A stretch of 64,000 nt of DNA from Mucilaginibacter sp. SMC90 (GTDB taxonomy: Bacteria; Bacteroidota; Bacteroidia; Sphingobacteriales; Sphingobacteriaceae). The DNA is taken from contig NZ_CP094527.1 in the NCBI RefSeq assembly GCF_022811725.1, forward strand, positions 6,572,001-6,636,000, read 5' to 3'. The notes beneath the pieces are model-generated. The model searched no databases. It saw nothing but the letters and a program-made list of their open reading frames with translations, and was not told the origin of the DNA. The translations under genes and the position numbers were made by a program. Shown piece by piece: positions 24,935 through 32,488 of this stretch (its first letter is position 1; every line of letters begins with the position of its first letter).

Positions 24935-25016
24935 TGCTTCCGCGAGGGAATGGCATTAAATCGTGATAAATTAAACTGATGTTTCTAACTCCTCCGTTAG
25001 CCAACGGAGGCCGGGG
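24935..25016 (-). other. Hairpin-rich spacer between the transketolase halves
   Basis: The 99-bp spacer contains the palindrome CCTCCGTTAGCCAACGGAGG (24992-25011) next to CCGGGGGATT and a weaker TCCCTTTGCTTCCGCGAGGGA hairpin. Without T tracts on the coding strand these look like a small repeat element rather than a terminator; they could affect the mRNA ratio of the two subunits. Confidence 0.4.
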
Positions 25017-25018
25017 GA

Positions 25019-25864
25019 TTAATAATCGCCCAGTGTTTCTTCTAACTGATCTAAAGCCAGTTTAAGCTGCTCATCATTTGGCGCAACACCGTGCCATTTG
25101 TGGCTGCCCACCATAAAGTCAACACCATAACCCATTTCAGTATGCATCAGGATCATGATCGGTTTGCCCTGGCCTGTACGGCTTTTTGCTTCTTCAAGCA
25201 CCCTAACCACATCAGCCATATCATTGCCTTTCATATCCAGTACATCCCAGCCAAAAGCTTCCCATTTAGCACGAAGATCGCCTAATGAAAGTACCTGTTT
25301 GGTTGGACCATCAATTTGCTGACCGTTAACATCGATAGTTGAGATCAGGTTATCAACATGATTGTGAGGAGCAAACATTGCTGCTTCCCAGATCTGGCCT
25401 TCCTGGATCTCGCCATCGCCATGCAGGGTAAACACCAATGATTTATCACCGTTTAATTTTTTAGCAAGTGCAGCACCAATAGCTACCGATAAGCCCTGAC
25501 CTAATGAACCCGAAGCAATACGGATACCAGGAAGGTGCTCATGTGTAGTTGGGTGACCTTGTAAACGAGCATTCAGTTTACGGAAAGTTGCCAGTTCGGC
25601 TTTATCAAAATAACCAGCATGTGCAAGTGTGCTGTAAAACACAGGCGAAATATGGCCGTTTGACAGGAAGAAAATATCTTCGCCAACAGCGTCCATATTG
25701 AATTTAGGATCGTGGTTCATTACCGAAAAGTACAGTGCGGTAAAGAAATCGGTACAGCCCAGCGAGCCGCCCGGGTGGCCTGATTGACAGCCATGTACCA
25801 TGCGTACAATGTCGCGCCTTATTTGTGACGCGGTTTTTTCTAAAGTTTGTAAGTCTGCTTTCAT
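25019..25864 (-). CDS. Transketolase, N-terminal subunit (thiamine diphosphate-binding)
   Basis: This 281-residue protein is the first half of a split transketolase. It has the diphosphate-binding GDGEIQEGQIWEAAMFAPHN motif (Mg2+/ThDP), the catalytic-region histidines HPGGSLGCTDFFTALYF and GHPTTHEHLPGIRIASGSLG. The length fits the split form (about 280 residues) common in Bacteroidota and Archaea. It needs the C-terminal subunit encoded next in the operon. Confidence 0.93.
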   Translation of the reverse strand: MKADLQTLEKTASQIRRDIVRMVHGCQSGHPGGSLGCTDFFTALYFSVMNHDPKFNMDAVGEDIFFLSNGHISPVFYSTLAHAGYFDKAELATFRKLNARLQGHPTTHEHLPGIRIASGSLGQGLSVAIGAALAKKLNGDKSLVFTLHGDGEIQEGQIWEAAMFAPHNHVDNLISTIDVNGQQIDGPTKQVLSLGDLRAKWEAFGWDVLDMKGNDMADVVRVLEEAKSRTGQGKPIMILMHTEMGYGVDFMVGSHKWHGVAPNDEQLKLALDQLEETLGDY

Positions 25865-25916
25865 TAATGGAATTTAGGAACTGCTAAAGTAGTTATTTTG
25901 ATTGTGTTTTTAACAC

Positions 25917-26378
25917 TTATTTTACAAGATCAAGTACCTGTTGAGACGAGTTTTTGGTATCAACCTTACTGATCACGTGTGTAATAACTCCTTCTGCATC
26001 AATTATGAATGTGGTACGTGCGGTACCCATGTATTTTTTGCCATACATATTCTTCTCAACCCAAACGCCATAAGCTTCAACAATTTTAAGCTCATTATCG
26101 GCTATCAGGGTAAATGGCAGGCTGTATTTGGTTTCAAATTTTTTGTGCGATTTTTCATCGTCGGTGCTTACACCTATCACCTCAAAACCCTTACTTAAAA
26201 GCGATTGATAGTTATCCCTGAAATCGCATGATTCGGCAGTACAACCGGGGGTATCATCTTTTGGATAAAAATAAAGGATCACATTTTTGCCCTTGTAATC
26301 GGCAAGGGATACTTCCTTACCGTTTTGGTCTTTAGCGGTAAAAGCGGGTGCTTTATCGCCTTCTTTTAATGTTGTCAT
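25917..26378 (-). CDS. bcp: Thioredoxin-dependent thiol peroxidase (Bcp)
   Basis: This 153-residue peroxiredoxin reduces hydroperoxides with electrons from thioredoxin. The active site is PGCTAESCDFRD, with the peroxidatic Cys near 46 and a resolving Cys at 51, typical of the BCP/PrxQ class. Upstream YFYPKDDTPG and the later PFTLIADNELKIVEAYGVW are also conserved. It lies 13 bp after the M23 peptidase gene, in a long minus-strand run. Confidence 0.94.
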   Translation of the reverse strand: MTTLKEGDKAPAFTAKDQNGKEVSLADYKGKNVILYFYPKDDTPGCTAESCDFRDNYQSLLSKGFEVIGVSTDDEKSHKKFETKYSLPFTLIADNELKIVEAYGVWVEKNMYGKKYMGTARTTFIIDAEGVITHVISKVDTKNSSQQVLDLVK

Positions 26379-26391
26379 GATTTATAGGTAC

Positions 26392-28113
26392 TTATCTGTA
26401 AAAATCGGCGGTAAATTCCGAAAAATTATTCTTGTTATCAACTAAAGCCAACTTAAACACGTGTTTACCAGGCGCAATATCGCCATTAAAGGTGTAACTT
26501 AATATTTTACTTTTATAATCGTGCTCCATCAGCACCCATTTGCCGTCGATAGTGCCTGTATAGCTTTTAATTCCTGATAAATTGTCGCTCATTCTGAAAT
26601 TAATGCTTCGTGCGGCCTTCATATTGCTCCCGTTTTTGATATTGAGCGGATGAATAACAGGCGGTACGGTATCAATCTTAATATAATAATCGCCAAAGGC
26701 ACTTACCTGCGATATCACATACCCATCTTTAAAGTAACCACCCTGGCAGCCACCCCACGAGCTCACAATAACCGCCTTATCGGCATATTTGCCCAGATCA
26801 ACATCGGGCTTGATCCAGATCTCATAGCTGTCATGAATAGGCGTTAAACGGTTATGGATATGGTGCATAGCCGAATAAGCTCCTACAGGTTTAGCCGATG
26901 CTGAATACTGAAAATCAAGATCGTCATACAGGTTGCCGGGCATAATGATCACCTTAACTTTATCGTTACTAAACTCGCTGCGTTTATCATAATAAAGCAT
27001 GGTACCGGTTGGCTTTACTGGCTGCGGATTGGTAAATGGTGATGATTTAACTTTTAGCTTAAGCGATGATGTATTGCCTGCCACATCTTTCACCACATAT
27101 TCTACATCATGCGTAGCATTGTCGTCAAAGGTAATGATGCCATTGTTTACCGATTGCGGGTACAGTGAAATCCGGCTGCCGGGAAGGATGAAGCACTTTT
27201 GCATCCACCTGCGCGATGATTCAAAGGCCGGGTAATCGATATAAGCGTTAATTGCATGGGTTTGATCAAACGCGAAACGCTCAACCGCAAAGGTATATAC
27301 TGTTTTGCCATCCAGTTTTAATTCGATAGAATATACGCCGTTATGGTTAAACGAAGTGCTGTTCATATCGGTGGTATTGATGCCAAAACCGATATTACCG
27401 CTTAATTCCAGTGTTTGCGGTTTAATAAGGTGGTAATTACCTGCAGAGCCGGTAACGCCTAAAAACTCTTTAGGTGTTTTTTCGCTAAAGGGTTTGCCGT
27501 TAAGGTGGTAAATACCGATAGAGGTAATTGTAGGCGGTACTTTATCGGGAATGGTTAAACCAAACAATTGCGCATTGATGGTTTCTTCAGTTTTGCTATC
27601 CCTGATCTCGAAGTGCACATGCGGCCCTGCGGATGCACCTGCATTACCCGATATAGCTACAACCTCATCCTTTTTTACCGGCACCTGGGTTGGTGTCAGG
27701 TTAAAATCGGCTTCGTAAGTTTGATGATCATACTGGTATTTTTTAACCAGTTCAATTACCGCCGGACTAAAGCTTTGCAAGTGGCCATAAACAGTGGTAT
27801 AACCGTTGGGATGGGTAATATAAATAGCCCTGCCGAACCCGCCAAACTGCACGCGCACCCTTGATATATAACCTTCGGCAGCAGCATGTACAGGATAACC
27901 TGTACGCTGGTTAGTCTTAAAATCCAACCCCGAGTGGAAATGCGACGGTCTTAACTCACCAAATGAGCCTGCGGTAGTAGGTGGCGTAAGATCAAGCGGA
28001 TACCTGAAATAGTTTTGAGGATACTGCCTGCTTTGTATGATATTATTCTGTGCATACGTGTTTGAATAAAGCGCCAAACACATTGCACTTGTAACCAATA
28101 GTTTTTTGATCAT
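26392..28113 (-). CDS. M23 family metallopeptidase (exported)
   Basis: This 573-residue exported protein has a signal peptide (LLVTSAMCLALYSNTYAQ) and an N-terminal M23 (LytM) domain. The zinc ligands are visible as HFHSGLDF (His60, Asp64) and HVHFE (His165-His167). GNAGASAGPHVH is the usual loop. The ~380-residue C-terminal part contains beta-rich segments and no recognised catalytic motif. It probably cleaves peptidoglycan cross-links in the periplasm. It overlaps in operon order with the FAH-family gene (2-bp gap) and bcp. Confidence 0.92.
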   Translation of the reverse strand: MIKKLLVTSAMCLALYSNTYAQNNIIQSRQYPQNYFRYPLDLTPPTTAGSFGELRPSHFHSGLDFKTNQRTGYPVHAAAEGYISRVRVQFGGFGRAIYITHPNGYTTVYGHLQSFSPAVIELVKKYQYDHQTYEADFNLTPTQVPVKKDEVVAISGNAGASAGPHVHFEIRDSKTEETINAQLFGLTIPDKVPPTITSIGIYHLNGKPFSEKTPKEFLGVTGSAGNYHLIKPQTLELSGNIGFGINTTDMNSTSFNHNGVYSIELKLDGKTVYTFAVERFAFDQTHAINAYIDYPAFESSRRWMQKCFILPGSRISLYPQSVNNGIITFDDNATHDVEYVVKDVAGNTSSLKLKVKSSPFTNPQPVKPTGTMLYYDKRSEFSNDKVKVIIMPGNLYDDLDFQYSASAKPVGAYSAMHHIHNRLTPIHDSYEIWIKPDVDLGKYADKAVIVSSWGGCQGGYFKDGYVISQVSAFGDYYIKIDTVPPVIHPLNIKNGSNMKAARSINFRMSDNLSGIKSYTGTIDGKWVLMEHDYKSKILSYTFNGDIAPGKHVFKLALVDNKNNFSEFTADFYR

Positions 28114-28115
28114 GC

Positions 28116-28727
28116 TTATTTAACGTAAAAATCGAGCATTTTTTCATCCTCAAGGTATCCCTCAAGCCTGTCGCCAATTTTCACTTTTGATACACCCGGT
28201 GGGGTGCCGGTAAATATTAGGTCGCCCTTTTTTAGGGTGATGTATTTTGAAACAAACGCGATGATACTCTCAAACGAGAAAAGCAGATCGCGGGTATTAC
28301 CCTGCTGTCGGGTTTCGCCGTTGATATCCAGTTTAAAATTGATATCATAAACAGACTCAAACTTAGCCTTTGGCACAAAATTACTAATGGGTGCCGAACC
28401 ATCAAAAGCTTTGGCTAATTCCCAGGGTAAACCTTTCTCTTTATGACGGGCCTGAATATCGCGGGCAGTAAAATCAATCCCTAAACCAATTTCCTCGTAA
28501 TAGTTGGCGGCAAATTTTTCACTGATGTGCTTGCCTTCTTTACTGATCTTTAAAACCAGCTCTATTTCATGATGCACATCTTCCGAAAAATCGGGGTGAT
28601 AAAAAGGCTTATTTTCTTTCAGCAAAGCCGTTTCGGGCTTCATGAAGATAACCGGCGTAGTAGGTACCGGGTTATTAAGTTCTTTGGCGTGTTCGGCGTA
28701 GTTGCGGCCAATGGCTATAATTTTCAT
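28116..28727 (-). CDS. Fumarylacetoacetate hydrolase family protein
   Basis: This 203-residue protein has the FAH catalytic core. It begins IAIGRNYAEHAKELNNPVPT, has the metal-binding HHEIELVLKI and ELAKAFDGSAPI segments, and ends with KGDLIFTGTPPGVSKVKIGD. Members hydrolyse acylpyruvates or decarboxylate oxaloacetate; the exact substrate is unknown. It is the first gene of the run leading through M23, bcp and the transketolase pair. Confidence 0.9.
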   Translation of the reverse strand: MKIIAIGRNYAEHAKELNNPVPTTPVIFMKPETALLKENKPFYHPDFSEDVHHEIELVLKISKEGKHISEKFAANYYEEIGLGIDFTARDIQARHKEKGLPWELAKAFDGSAPISNFVPKAKFESVYDINFKLDINGETRQQGNTRDLLFSFESIIAFVSKYITLKKGDLIFTGTPPGVSKVKIGDRLEGYLEDEKMLDFYVK

Positions 28728-28817
28728 AAATGAACGCTATAAACGCCAAAGCTAAAAAATTTGATGGGTTTGGGGGAAGGTTTGTGAGCTTGTATTAATT
28801 ATTTGACGTTTTCAATG

Positions 28818-29040
28818 CCGTTGTTGGTGTTGTTACCACAGGTGTTCGGAAGAATTAAAAAAACGAGGGGCTGTGCGATTCCCTCCCCTGGGAGGGTGTA
28901 GGGAGGGGTTTATCCGCCAAACCTATCTGCTTTAATGACGCATAAACCCCTCCCAGCCAACGCACATTTCAGCCGCTCCCCTCCCAAGGGAGGGAATTAA
29001 AAAAATCTTCGTAACACCTGTAGTAAAAACACCAACAACG
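28818..29040. repeat. Nested inverted repeat with long outer arms (family C)
   Basis: The 503-bp gap 28728-29230 has no gene. It contains an element with outer arms of about 35 bp: CCGTTGTTGGTGTTGTTACC at 28818 pairs with its near-exact complement ending CACCAACAACGG at 29040, and ACAGGTGTT pairs with AACACCTGT. Inside are CCCTCCCCTGGGAGGG and CTCCCCTCCCAAGGGAGGG hairpins. A family B element follows directly. Confidence 0.7.
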
Positions 29041-29046
29041 GTGTAG

Positions 29047-29160
29047 CATGTCATTGAGGAGCGGCATGGGCAAAAGCGTTTGGTGCGACGTGGCAATCTC
29101 GTAGCTATACAGGGCTGACATGCATTGCGACGAGATTGCCGCGCTGCGCTCGCAATGACA
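29047..29160. repeat. Palindromic repeat family B, copy 3 (degenerate left arm)
   Basis: The right end (GATTGCCGCGCTGCGCTCGC...AATGACAT) is intact. The left arm begins ATGTCATTGAGGAGCGGCAT with an insertion before GTGGCAATCTCG. The centre has CTATACAGGGCTGACAT, like the other copies. It abuts the family C element. Confidence 0.7.
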
Positions 29161-29230
29161 TTTTTTTTTGCTTAGTTGTTAATAACACACAAATAACCGC
29201 GAGAAAATAGCTTAAGAAACTAAAAATTTA

Positions 29231-29746
29231 TTAATTAATAACAGAGATCCTTTTGATAACCGATTCCGTACCGGCTACTACGCGTACAAAGTAAAAGCCG
29301 CGAACCAGCTTATTGCTGATGGGATAATTCAGATTATGATCGCCGGATTCAACCCTTTGCGAAAACAGAGTGGAAATATCGTTACCTAAAACATCCATTA
29401 TTTTAATGGTAACATTGGTATTACGGGATATAGAGTATTTAAGGTTGATTTGATCCGTAACCGGATTTGGGTATAACTGTACATCACTTAATAACTTATC
29501 GTCGGGCCTTGACACGTTCAATTTTACATTTGAAGTAACAGCGGGTTTCAACGGCGGAAGTGAAAGATGTAATCCGTTTTTTAAATAGGAAGTTTTAGCA
29601 GCCTTATTTTTACCCCTAAGATATACAGTATCAGATTTTAGCGTATGACCGTCAACTACAAAGGCGAAGTTCATGAAAATTGCCATCGCAATTATCACGA
29701 CCCATGTGTAGGTGTAAACATAAGAATATGTAAAATTTCGCCTCAT
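29231..29746 (-). CDS. Small T9SS-sorted protein (type A C-terminal sorting domain)
   Basis: This 171-residue protein has an N-terminal membrane-spanning signal segment (WVVIIAMAIFMNFAFVV, residues ~16-32) and a C-terminal T9SS sorting domain of type A from residue ~85: LYPNPVTDQINLKYS, IKIMDVLGNDIS, and KLVRGFYFVRVVAGTESVIK. Between them lie only about 50 linker residues and no recognisable passenger domain. The domain directs export through the T9SS. PorT at 6114-6848 belongs to this system. The function of so small a cargo is unknown. Confidence 0.85.
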   Translation of the reverse strand: MRRNFTYSYVYTYTWVVIIAMAIFMNFAFVVDGHTLKSDTVYLRGKNKAAKTSYLKNGLHLSLPPLKPAVTSNVKLNVSRPDDKLLSDVQLYPNPVTDQINLKYSISRNTNVTIKIMDVLGNDISTLFSQRVESGDHNLNYPISNKLVRGFYFVRVVAGTESVIKRISVIN

Positions 29747-29917
29747 TATTTAGTATGATTCTACAAAAGTATAAATAATGCCCTCATCCTATTAAATAGT
29801 TAATGTTTTTGTAAAACTTTTTAACAATTTTTAACAAAACGCACTGCCTTATTGTATTGTAGACACATTATTTCCTTATACGTTTAATCAAGATAATGGT
29901 TTAACCAAAAAAATTAA

Positions 29918-29925
29918 TATTTTTG
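29918..29925 (+). promoter_or_regulatory. TAnnTTTG -7 box candidate for the potassium transporter
   Basis: TATTTTTG lies 19 bp before the GTG start codon at 29945 and matches the consensus exactly. No clear -33 TTG is visible at the expected distance, so confidence is moderate. Confidence 0.45.
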
Positions 29926-29944
29926 CCATCTCTAAATCATAAAA

Positions 29945-31894
29945 GTGTCAAATCATAAAGATCTGCATAAACTGTCGGCCGCTGGCTTTTTGATCAGTTT
30001 AGGAATAATTTACGGTGATATTGGTACCTCCCCATTATACGTATTCAAGGCCATAGTTGGTCAGCGTCAAATTTCAGAAACATTAATTCTTGGAGGTGTT
30101 TCGCTTATATTCTGGACATTAACCCTACAAACCACTTTAAAATATGTGGTAATTACTTTAAGGGCTGATAACAAAGGTGAGGGTGGCATTTTTTCGCTGT
30201 TTTCACTGGTTCGGCGTAAAGCAAAGTGGCTTATTGTACCAGCGGTTGTAGGCGGTTGCGCCCTGCTTGCCGATGGTATCATTACGCCGCCAATTACCAT
30301 ATCGTCGGCCATTGAAGGTTTGCAAACCTATTATCCACATTTGCCAACAGTGTATGTAGTAATGGCCATTATTACGGCTTTGTTTATCATACAGCAATTT
30401 GGCACCTCATTGGTGGGCAAGGCTTTTGGGCCAATTATGTTCATCTGGTTTACCATGATGGGCTTTTTGGGCATTACTTACATTATACACGACCCATGGG
30501 TTATCCGCGCGTTAAACCCATACTACGCAATTAAACTGCTTACCTCAAGCTCAAGTGACAACGCCTTCATCATATTAGGTGCTGTGTTTCTGTGTACTAC
30601 GGGTGCTGAGGCTTTATACTCTGACCTTGGTCATTGCGGTAAAGCCAATATCCGCGTAAGCTGGGTTTACGTAAAAATATGCCTTATTTTAAACTATTTG
30701 GGCCAGGCCGTTTGGTTATTACAGCGCAATGGTCACACTATGGACCTTAACGCCAACAACCCATTTTACCAGATCATGCCATCGTGGTTCCTGATATACG
30801 GTATTGGTATTGCTACCGTGGCTGCTATCATAGCCAGCCAGGCGCTGATATCAGGGTCATTTACACTCATTGCAGAGGCTGTAAGGCTTAACCTTTGGCC
30901 AAAAGTAAGGATCAATTATCCGTCTGAGCAAAAAGGGCAACTTTATGTGCCAAGTGTTAACTGGCTGCTTTGGGCAGGGTGTTTGGGTGTGGTGTTGATA
31001 TTCAAGCATTCGGATAAAATGGAGGCGGCTTACGGTTTAAGTATTACCGTAGCCATGCTCATGACCACCATACTGGTATCCAAGTTCCTAAAACGTAAAA
31101 AGGTCCCTAACTACATCATCAATATGTTTTTGGTGGTTTACCTGCTTATTGAAGGCACCTTCCTTACCGGTAACCTGCATAAGTTTTTAGACGGTGGCTG
31201 GTTTACTTTATCTATAGGCTTTATCCTGTTCACGGTAATGTGGACCTGGCATACCGCCCGTAAAATCAGAAACCGCTATGTTAAATTTGTTGAGATAGAG
31301 GATTATTTCGACATTATAACAGAGTTGAGCCTTGACGAAAGTGTACCTAAATATGCCTCACAGCTGGTGTACTTAACCAGCGCCAATTTCAATTCAGAAA
31401 TTGAATCGAAAATTGTTTACTCCATACTGCAAAAGCAGCCTAAGCGCGCCGACGTTTACTGGCTGGTACACGTTGACGTAGTTGACGAACCTTACAAACG
31501 CGAATACGAGGTTGACCATTTGGTACCAAACAAACTGATCCGTATTGACTTTAAGCTTGGTTTCCGCGTTGAACAGCAAATAAACCTGTTGTTCAGGAAA
31601 GTAGTGGAAGACCTGGTTAAAAAAGGTGAAGTTGATATTACCAGCACTTACAAATCACTGAACAGGCACAAAATTGTCGGCGATTTCCGTTTCGTGGTGA
31701 TCGAAAAGATCTTTTCACGTTCGCACAACCTATCTTTTATCGAAAGGTTTATTATGGATTACTACAAGCAGCTTAAAAAAGTGAGCTTATCCGAAGAGCG
31801 TGGTTTCGGCCTCGATCTGAGCTTTGTAACGGTGGAAAAAGTACCATTGGTGCTTGCCATACCCGAAGCAATTGAAATTCATAGGGTTAATTAA
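29945..31894 (+). CDS. kup: KUP/HAK/KT family potassium transporter
   Basis: This 649-residue integral membrane protein takes up potassium, probably with protons. The N-terminal signature GIIYGDIGTSPLYVFKAI is diagnostic for Kup, followed by about 12 membrane segments to residue ~440 and a ~200-residue cytoplasmic C-terminus. No ATG occurs nearby, so I accept the GTG at 29945 (reads VSNHKDLHKLS), which gives a normal length. It is a single-gene unit, ended by a strong hairpin terminator at 31912-31943. Confidence 0.93.
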   Translation: MSNHKDLHKLSAAGFLISLGIIYGDIGTSPLYVFKAIVGQRQISETLILGGVSLIFWTLTLQTTLKYVVITLRADNKGEGGIFSLFSLVRRKAKWLIVPAVVGGCALLADGIITPPITISSAIEGLQTYYPHLPTVYVVMAIITALFIIQQFGTSLVGKAFGPIMFIWFTMMGFLGITYIIHDPWVIRALNPYYAIKLLTSSSSDNAFIILGAVFLCTTGAEALYSDLGHCGKANIRVSWVYVKICLILNYLGQAVWLLQRNGHTMDLNANNPFYQIMPSWFLIYGIGIATVAAIIASQALISGSFTLIAEAVRLNLWPKVRINYPSEQKGQLYVPSVNWLLWAGCLGVVLIFKHSDKMEAAYGLSITVAMLMTTILVSKFLKRKKVPNYIINMFLVVYLLIEGTFLTGNLHKFLDGGWFTLSIGFILFTVMWTWHTARKIRNRYVKFVEIEDYFDIITELSLDESVPKYASQLVYLTSANFNSEIESKIVYSILQKQPKRADVYWLVHVDVVDEPYKREYEVDHLVPNKLIRIDFKLGFRVEQQINLLFRKVVEDLVKKGEVDITSTYKSLNRHKIVGDFRFVVIEKIFSRSHNLSFIERFIMDYYKQLKKVSLSEERGFGLDLSFVTVEKVPLVLAIPEAIEIHRVN

Positions 31895-31911
31895 AAATAC
31901 TTAATAAACAA

Positions 31912-31943
31912 GAAAGGCTCCCGGAAATCCGGGAGCCTTTTCT
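31912..31943 (+). terminator. Rho-independent terminator of kup
   Basis: AAGGCTCCCGGA and TCCGGGAGCCTT form a 12-bp stem with a short AA loop, followed by TTTTCTT. It starts about 18 bp after the kup stop codon. Confidence 0.88.
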
Positions 31944-31955
31944 TATTAAAACAAT

Positions 31956-32062
31956 CTGCCGCGGGCTTTCAGCCCGTGGTTTACCATGGTTTGAGCTTTC
32001 AGCTCAAGAGTATAAGCTGAAAGCTTACATTACGCTGCCCACAGGCTGAAAGCCTGCGGTAG
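31956..32062. repeat. Multi-hairpin repeat family E, copy 2
   Basis: This element contains GCGGGCTTTCAGCCCGTGG, TTGAGCTTTCAGCTCAA, AAGCTGAAAGCTT and AGGCTGAAAGCCT, four successive palindromes built on the GCTTTCAGC word. It is homologous to the inverted copy at 16169-16275. It ends next to the stop of the DUF5655 gene. Confidence 0.65.
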
Positions 32063-32071
32063 TTTTTATTT

Positions 32072-32485
32072 TTATAACCCGCTCTCCCACGCCATCCGCA
32101 TATACTTCCTTACTTCATCATTAATATCTTCCTTAAAAAACATCCTGAAGTAATGGTTGTATTGATCGGTACCGGGTACCTGCTTTATTTTAATGAAGCA
32201 CAGGTTACCGTCATAAACCTGTTTAAAGGGGAATACTACGTCAAGAAAGTTTTTACCTAATTGGGTAACATAAGCAAAATTCACTCTTGCCCCTAAAGCA
32301 ATCATGCTTTTGGTAGGATAAACTTTAACCGGACCAATGTGCAGGTACTCCTCAACCAAATGGTCAAAAAGGGCAATGGTATGGGAAGATTTTCCGTTTA
32401 GTGCTTCTGATAGTTCCCTGTCGCGGCATGAATGTACCTGGTTGGTGGCAGTAAATTCACGTTCGCATAAGGGGCAGGTCCACAT
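32072..32485 (-). CDS. DUF5655 domain protein with N-terminal zinc-finger-like motif
   Basis: This 137-residue soluble protein starts with a Cys/His cluster (Cys4, Cys7, His18, Cys20 in WTCPLCEREF...HSC), likely one small zinc site. The rest is a DUF5655 domain (NFAYVTQLGKNFLDVVFPFK, FIKIKQVPG). Function is unknown. It starts 3 bp after the stop of the amino acid permease, so it is translationally linked. Confidence 0.8.
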   Translation of the reverse strand: MWTCPLCEREFTATNQVHSCRDRELSEALNGKSSHTIALFDHLVEEYLHIGPVKVYPTKSMIALGARVNFAYVTQLGKNFLDVVFPFKQVYDGNLCFIKIKQVPGTDQYNHYFRMFFKEDINDEVRKYMRMAWESGL

Positions 32486-32488
32486 GGT

